Part shown: one piece after another, positions 61,701-64,000 of the stretch | Numbering within the stretch: the stretch's first letter is position 1 | Layout of the letters: every line of letters starts with the position of its first letter | Assembly (NCBI GenBank): GCA_013433145.1 | Contig: CM024180.1 | Location: forward strand, 8,436,001-8,500,000 | Direction: 5' to 3' | Source of the DNA: Ascaris suum | Taxonomy: Eukaryota > Nematoda > Chromadorea > Rhabditida > Ascarididae | Length of the DNA: 64,000 bases | Translations under genes and position numbers: made by a program | The notes under the pieces: generated by a model | Databases searched by the model: none | What the model was told of the DNA's origin: nothing | The model's input: the letters and a program-made list of their open reading frames with translations, nothing else

Positions 61701-64000
61701 GATTGGGGAATCTCCCTGAACAAACATCAGTGCTTTTGCAAAAAATTCTGAAAGCGTTTTATTAGTGTCACTTCTATGAGTCTTCCGTGCTGACTGAACG
61801 TTTGTCACCCCCATCTTCCACCAACTTACCAGTCTCCTTTATCAATTTTTATCACCCTTATTTCTTAACAAGTTACTTTACTTTTAATAGGGAATGATGC
61901 GTTCATTGAGTGATAACAAATCCTCGAAATAGCACTGATAACGAGCCTCTAGAAAGTTCATTGCTGAATGAGTACGTCTCAATGCTCTCACTTCATTTGT
62001 GTTGATGTTTCCAGTTTGAGACCGTTAGATGTTGGCGGTCATTCGGGTATGCAATGAAATGATATTTTCTGTAGAAGTTTCACCAATAAATGCAAACATA
62101 ATTTCAACAAATCTTTCACTATTAAATGTCAATAATTTTGGAAGTTGATGGTGCCACTATTTCGTTATGAGCTCGCTGTAGATGCGAATTTAACGCTACT
62201 TCAGCCAACGAACGCATCATGGTTTTTTATCCTTCGATTTAATAGTCCCTCAGTCCCTCAGTCGATTTAACAGTCCCTCAGTCCAAATCGAAATATGAAC
62301 ATCATAAAAGCCGAAACTGCTAGCATTTCAGAAGCAACTTGCTGTCAATTCCTTTCACGCGACTTTTCATTAGCCAATGAACCCTCAATTGCATGTAATA
62401 TGTTACCGTTAGTACAGTCATCAAAGTAGCCGTAATCCGTGCAGTGTGAAGGACCTTCATCTGTTGATTATCCAATAGAAGGAAAGCGGAAATAGTGAAT
62501 AGTTGCTAGCCCATTCTAAACGGAAAATTGACAATAAAAATCAATTGATAGAATTGAAATATGCATTAATGACCACAAAAACTTTAGCTAAAATACGCCT
62601 AATTAGTTCTCTCGTTCAACTAGTATCGATTGGCATTTGAATAAATCTCCAGTGCGCAGTATTCGTGGCCGGATTGCGCTCAGAAAACTTTGCAAAACCT
62701 CTTTCAACTATACGAAATGCCAACAAAAACCTGCTATTTGTTCTAGAGGATAAAACCATTCTATAAGAGGTATTGAAATAGTACCTATAAGTGTATATGT
62801 CATCAAATCGTGAATGTTGCCTCAGTGATGAGCAATGAACGTTGCCCTCCCCTCTCCTCTAATCTATGAAAGAATCTATCTTCATTTAAATCATTCTCTT
62901 GTACTTTTCATACCGACCGTTTCAGCGCAAATGGACGAATACATTTTGACAGCCAAATTTTTATAAACGTGGAAGAGCAATTTTATTGTCTGGTCGGCTG
63001 AATATGGTCGAGTTTTAAATTTGCGTTGGATACGTTCAACATAAATGCTAATGACTGTACATTTTTCAGTTCAAATTGCAGACACGAGTACGTGTTGATC
63101 GAGTTTTATAGCCTAGGATTAATGTTGCCACAAGATTTCTCCGGAAGGCAGAAGATGGAGGAGGCAAGAAAGACTAAATTTTGCGGCTTACCGGTTTTTT
63201 TAAGGAATGTTTAATGAGTCATCAAATTTTTATCAAAAAATAGTAGTGGAAATGCGGAAATCAAATTTGATAGTTGGTTAGAGATCGTTTTTTAACGCTT
63301 TTGAAAATTTACATCTATAGAGCGCGTTAGTGTCTGTGTTTATCTATGTTTGTCTAGCAGTTTCAATTCTCTCACATCAATGAAGCTGCATCTCTAATAT
63401 GATAGAAACCAACAGAACGTGGTCTTAAGGGAGCAAAAAGATGTTGAAATTTTAATTTCTTATCCATTAGAAAGCCAACCATGGTTTCTTATTTTCGTCC
63501 TCACCGAACTTTTTCATCAGTCGCATGCCTGTTCCATATCCACTTAGTATTACTTTAGAGCTGTTCAATTGTAATTGCAATTCTCAGAGACGGTGTGTGA
63601 TTTGGCCGATGTCTTGATCTACTTCCGTGCCCGAGGTGGATATTCGAAATTTGGCTGACACTGAAGCATTTGGCGGTATATACACCCGTTGCACAGATGG
63701 CACGATTCGAAAGCTCACTACTGTTTGGTTGAAGTGGGTGAGGAGGTGGTTGAGGGCACAGGGTTGGTGTCGCTGCGAGAGGGGAGGGCCTTTTAGAATA
63801 GAATTTTTTAGAAGGAAAATTAGAACGAATTCGCGCACAAATTAGAAAAACTAGAATTTTCATCATTGCGCATGAAAAACTAGAAGAAAAAATAGAATGA
63901 ATTTTCATCAAAACGGATTTTTAAAGAAAATTTGCGCATACAAAATTGAAGAGATTTAATAAAAAGAATGCTGCATTGTTATTATGGATTCATTTAGAAT
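58800..64000. other. Intergenic or intronic stretch without recognised genes (copy 2)
   Basis: Matches 11303-16496 to the last base of the window. It holds the copies of the purine tract (about 59830-59935), the TTAGGC-like tract (about 60180-60216) and the cgatttaa direct repeat (about 62236-62283). Confidence 0.6.

Larger units (their letters stand above)
35050..64000. repeat. Large duplicated locus, copy 2 (triple retroelement array)
   Basis: This is the second copy of the locus at 1-16496. The coordinate offset is 35049 at the left end and about 47.5 kb to the right of the array, because this copy holds about 12.4 kb more retroelement sequence. The identity begins exactly where window position 1 allows and runs to the last base of the window, so neither true boundary is visible. 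Flanking genes and the insertion target site are the same as in copy 1. Confidence 0.95.

Noticed and set aside
1..64000. CRISPR arrays, operons, bacterial promoters or terminators
   Set aside because: The genes have spliceosomal introns and the repeats are LTR elements; no regularly spaced short repeats were seen.

Overview
The window is eukaryotic, AT-rich animal DNA. The genes are split by spliceosomal introns, and one of them is a tubby-like gene found across animals. BEL/Pao LTR retrotransposons (a metazoan superfamily) fill about 25 kb. A degenerate TTAGGC-like tract and the style of the tubby domain suggest a nematode, but the clade is an inference and I am only moderately sure of it. 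All recognised genes lie on the minus strand.

Layout. Positions 1-16496 and 35050-64000 are two copies of one locus. They differ by only scattered single bases and short indels. Each copy holds the first exons of a tubby-like gene with a BEL/Pao element in intron 1. Copy 1 carries one element (A, 1855-8446). Copy 2 carries three head-to-tail elements that share LTRs (B, C and D, 36903-55942). The same 5-bp target duplication (aaata) bounds the insertion in both copies, so one insertion predates the duplication or haplotype split. The match runs off both window edges, so the true ends of the duplication are not visible. Between the copies, 16.5-35.05 kb holds a Sam68-like (KHDRBS/STAR) RNA-binding gene in seven recognised exons (17518-21841), about 8 kb with no recognisable gene but several long poly-G/poly-C runs, and the last six tubby exons (29879-34544). 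The second tubby gene therefore spans 57037 down to 29879 and has all nine exons. The first tubby copy shows only exons 1-3 before it leaves the window at position 1.

Retroelement. The family is 6.6 kb with 417-bp LTRs. It has a primer-binding site next to the 5' LTR, a polypurine tract next to the 3' LTR, an aspartic protease, reverse transcriptase, RNase H, a zinc-finger/DDE integrase and a BEL-type C-terminal domain. A membrane-anchored env-like region follows in frame with pol and ends inside the 3' LTR. No gag is present: only about 200 bp separates the primer-binding site from the start of the open protease frame. The protease and reverse transcriptase frames are offset by -1, and they meet at a slippery-type heptamer in copies A, B and D.

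Data quality. Copies A, B and D each carry a few private frame-breaking indels on an otherwise nearly identical background. Copy C is riddled with single-base deletions. Its 5' leader (48891-49209) is a base-by-base mixture of retroelement leader and left genomic flank. Element D has a partly duplicated leader. These patterns point to an under-polished long-read consensus and possibly a false duplication from two haplotypes. The triple array and the second copy should be treated as provisional.
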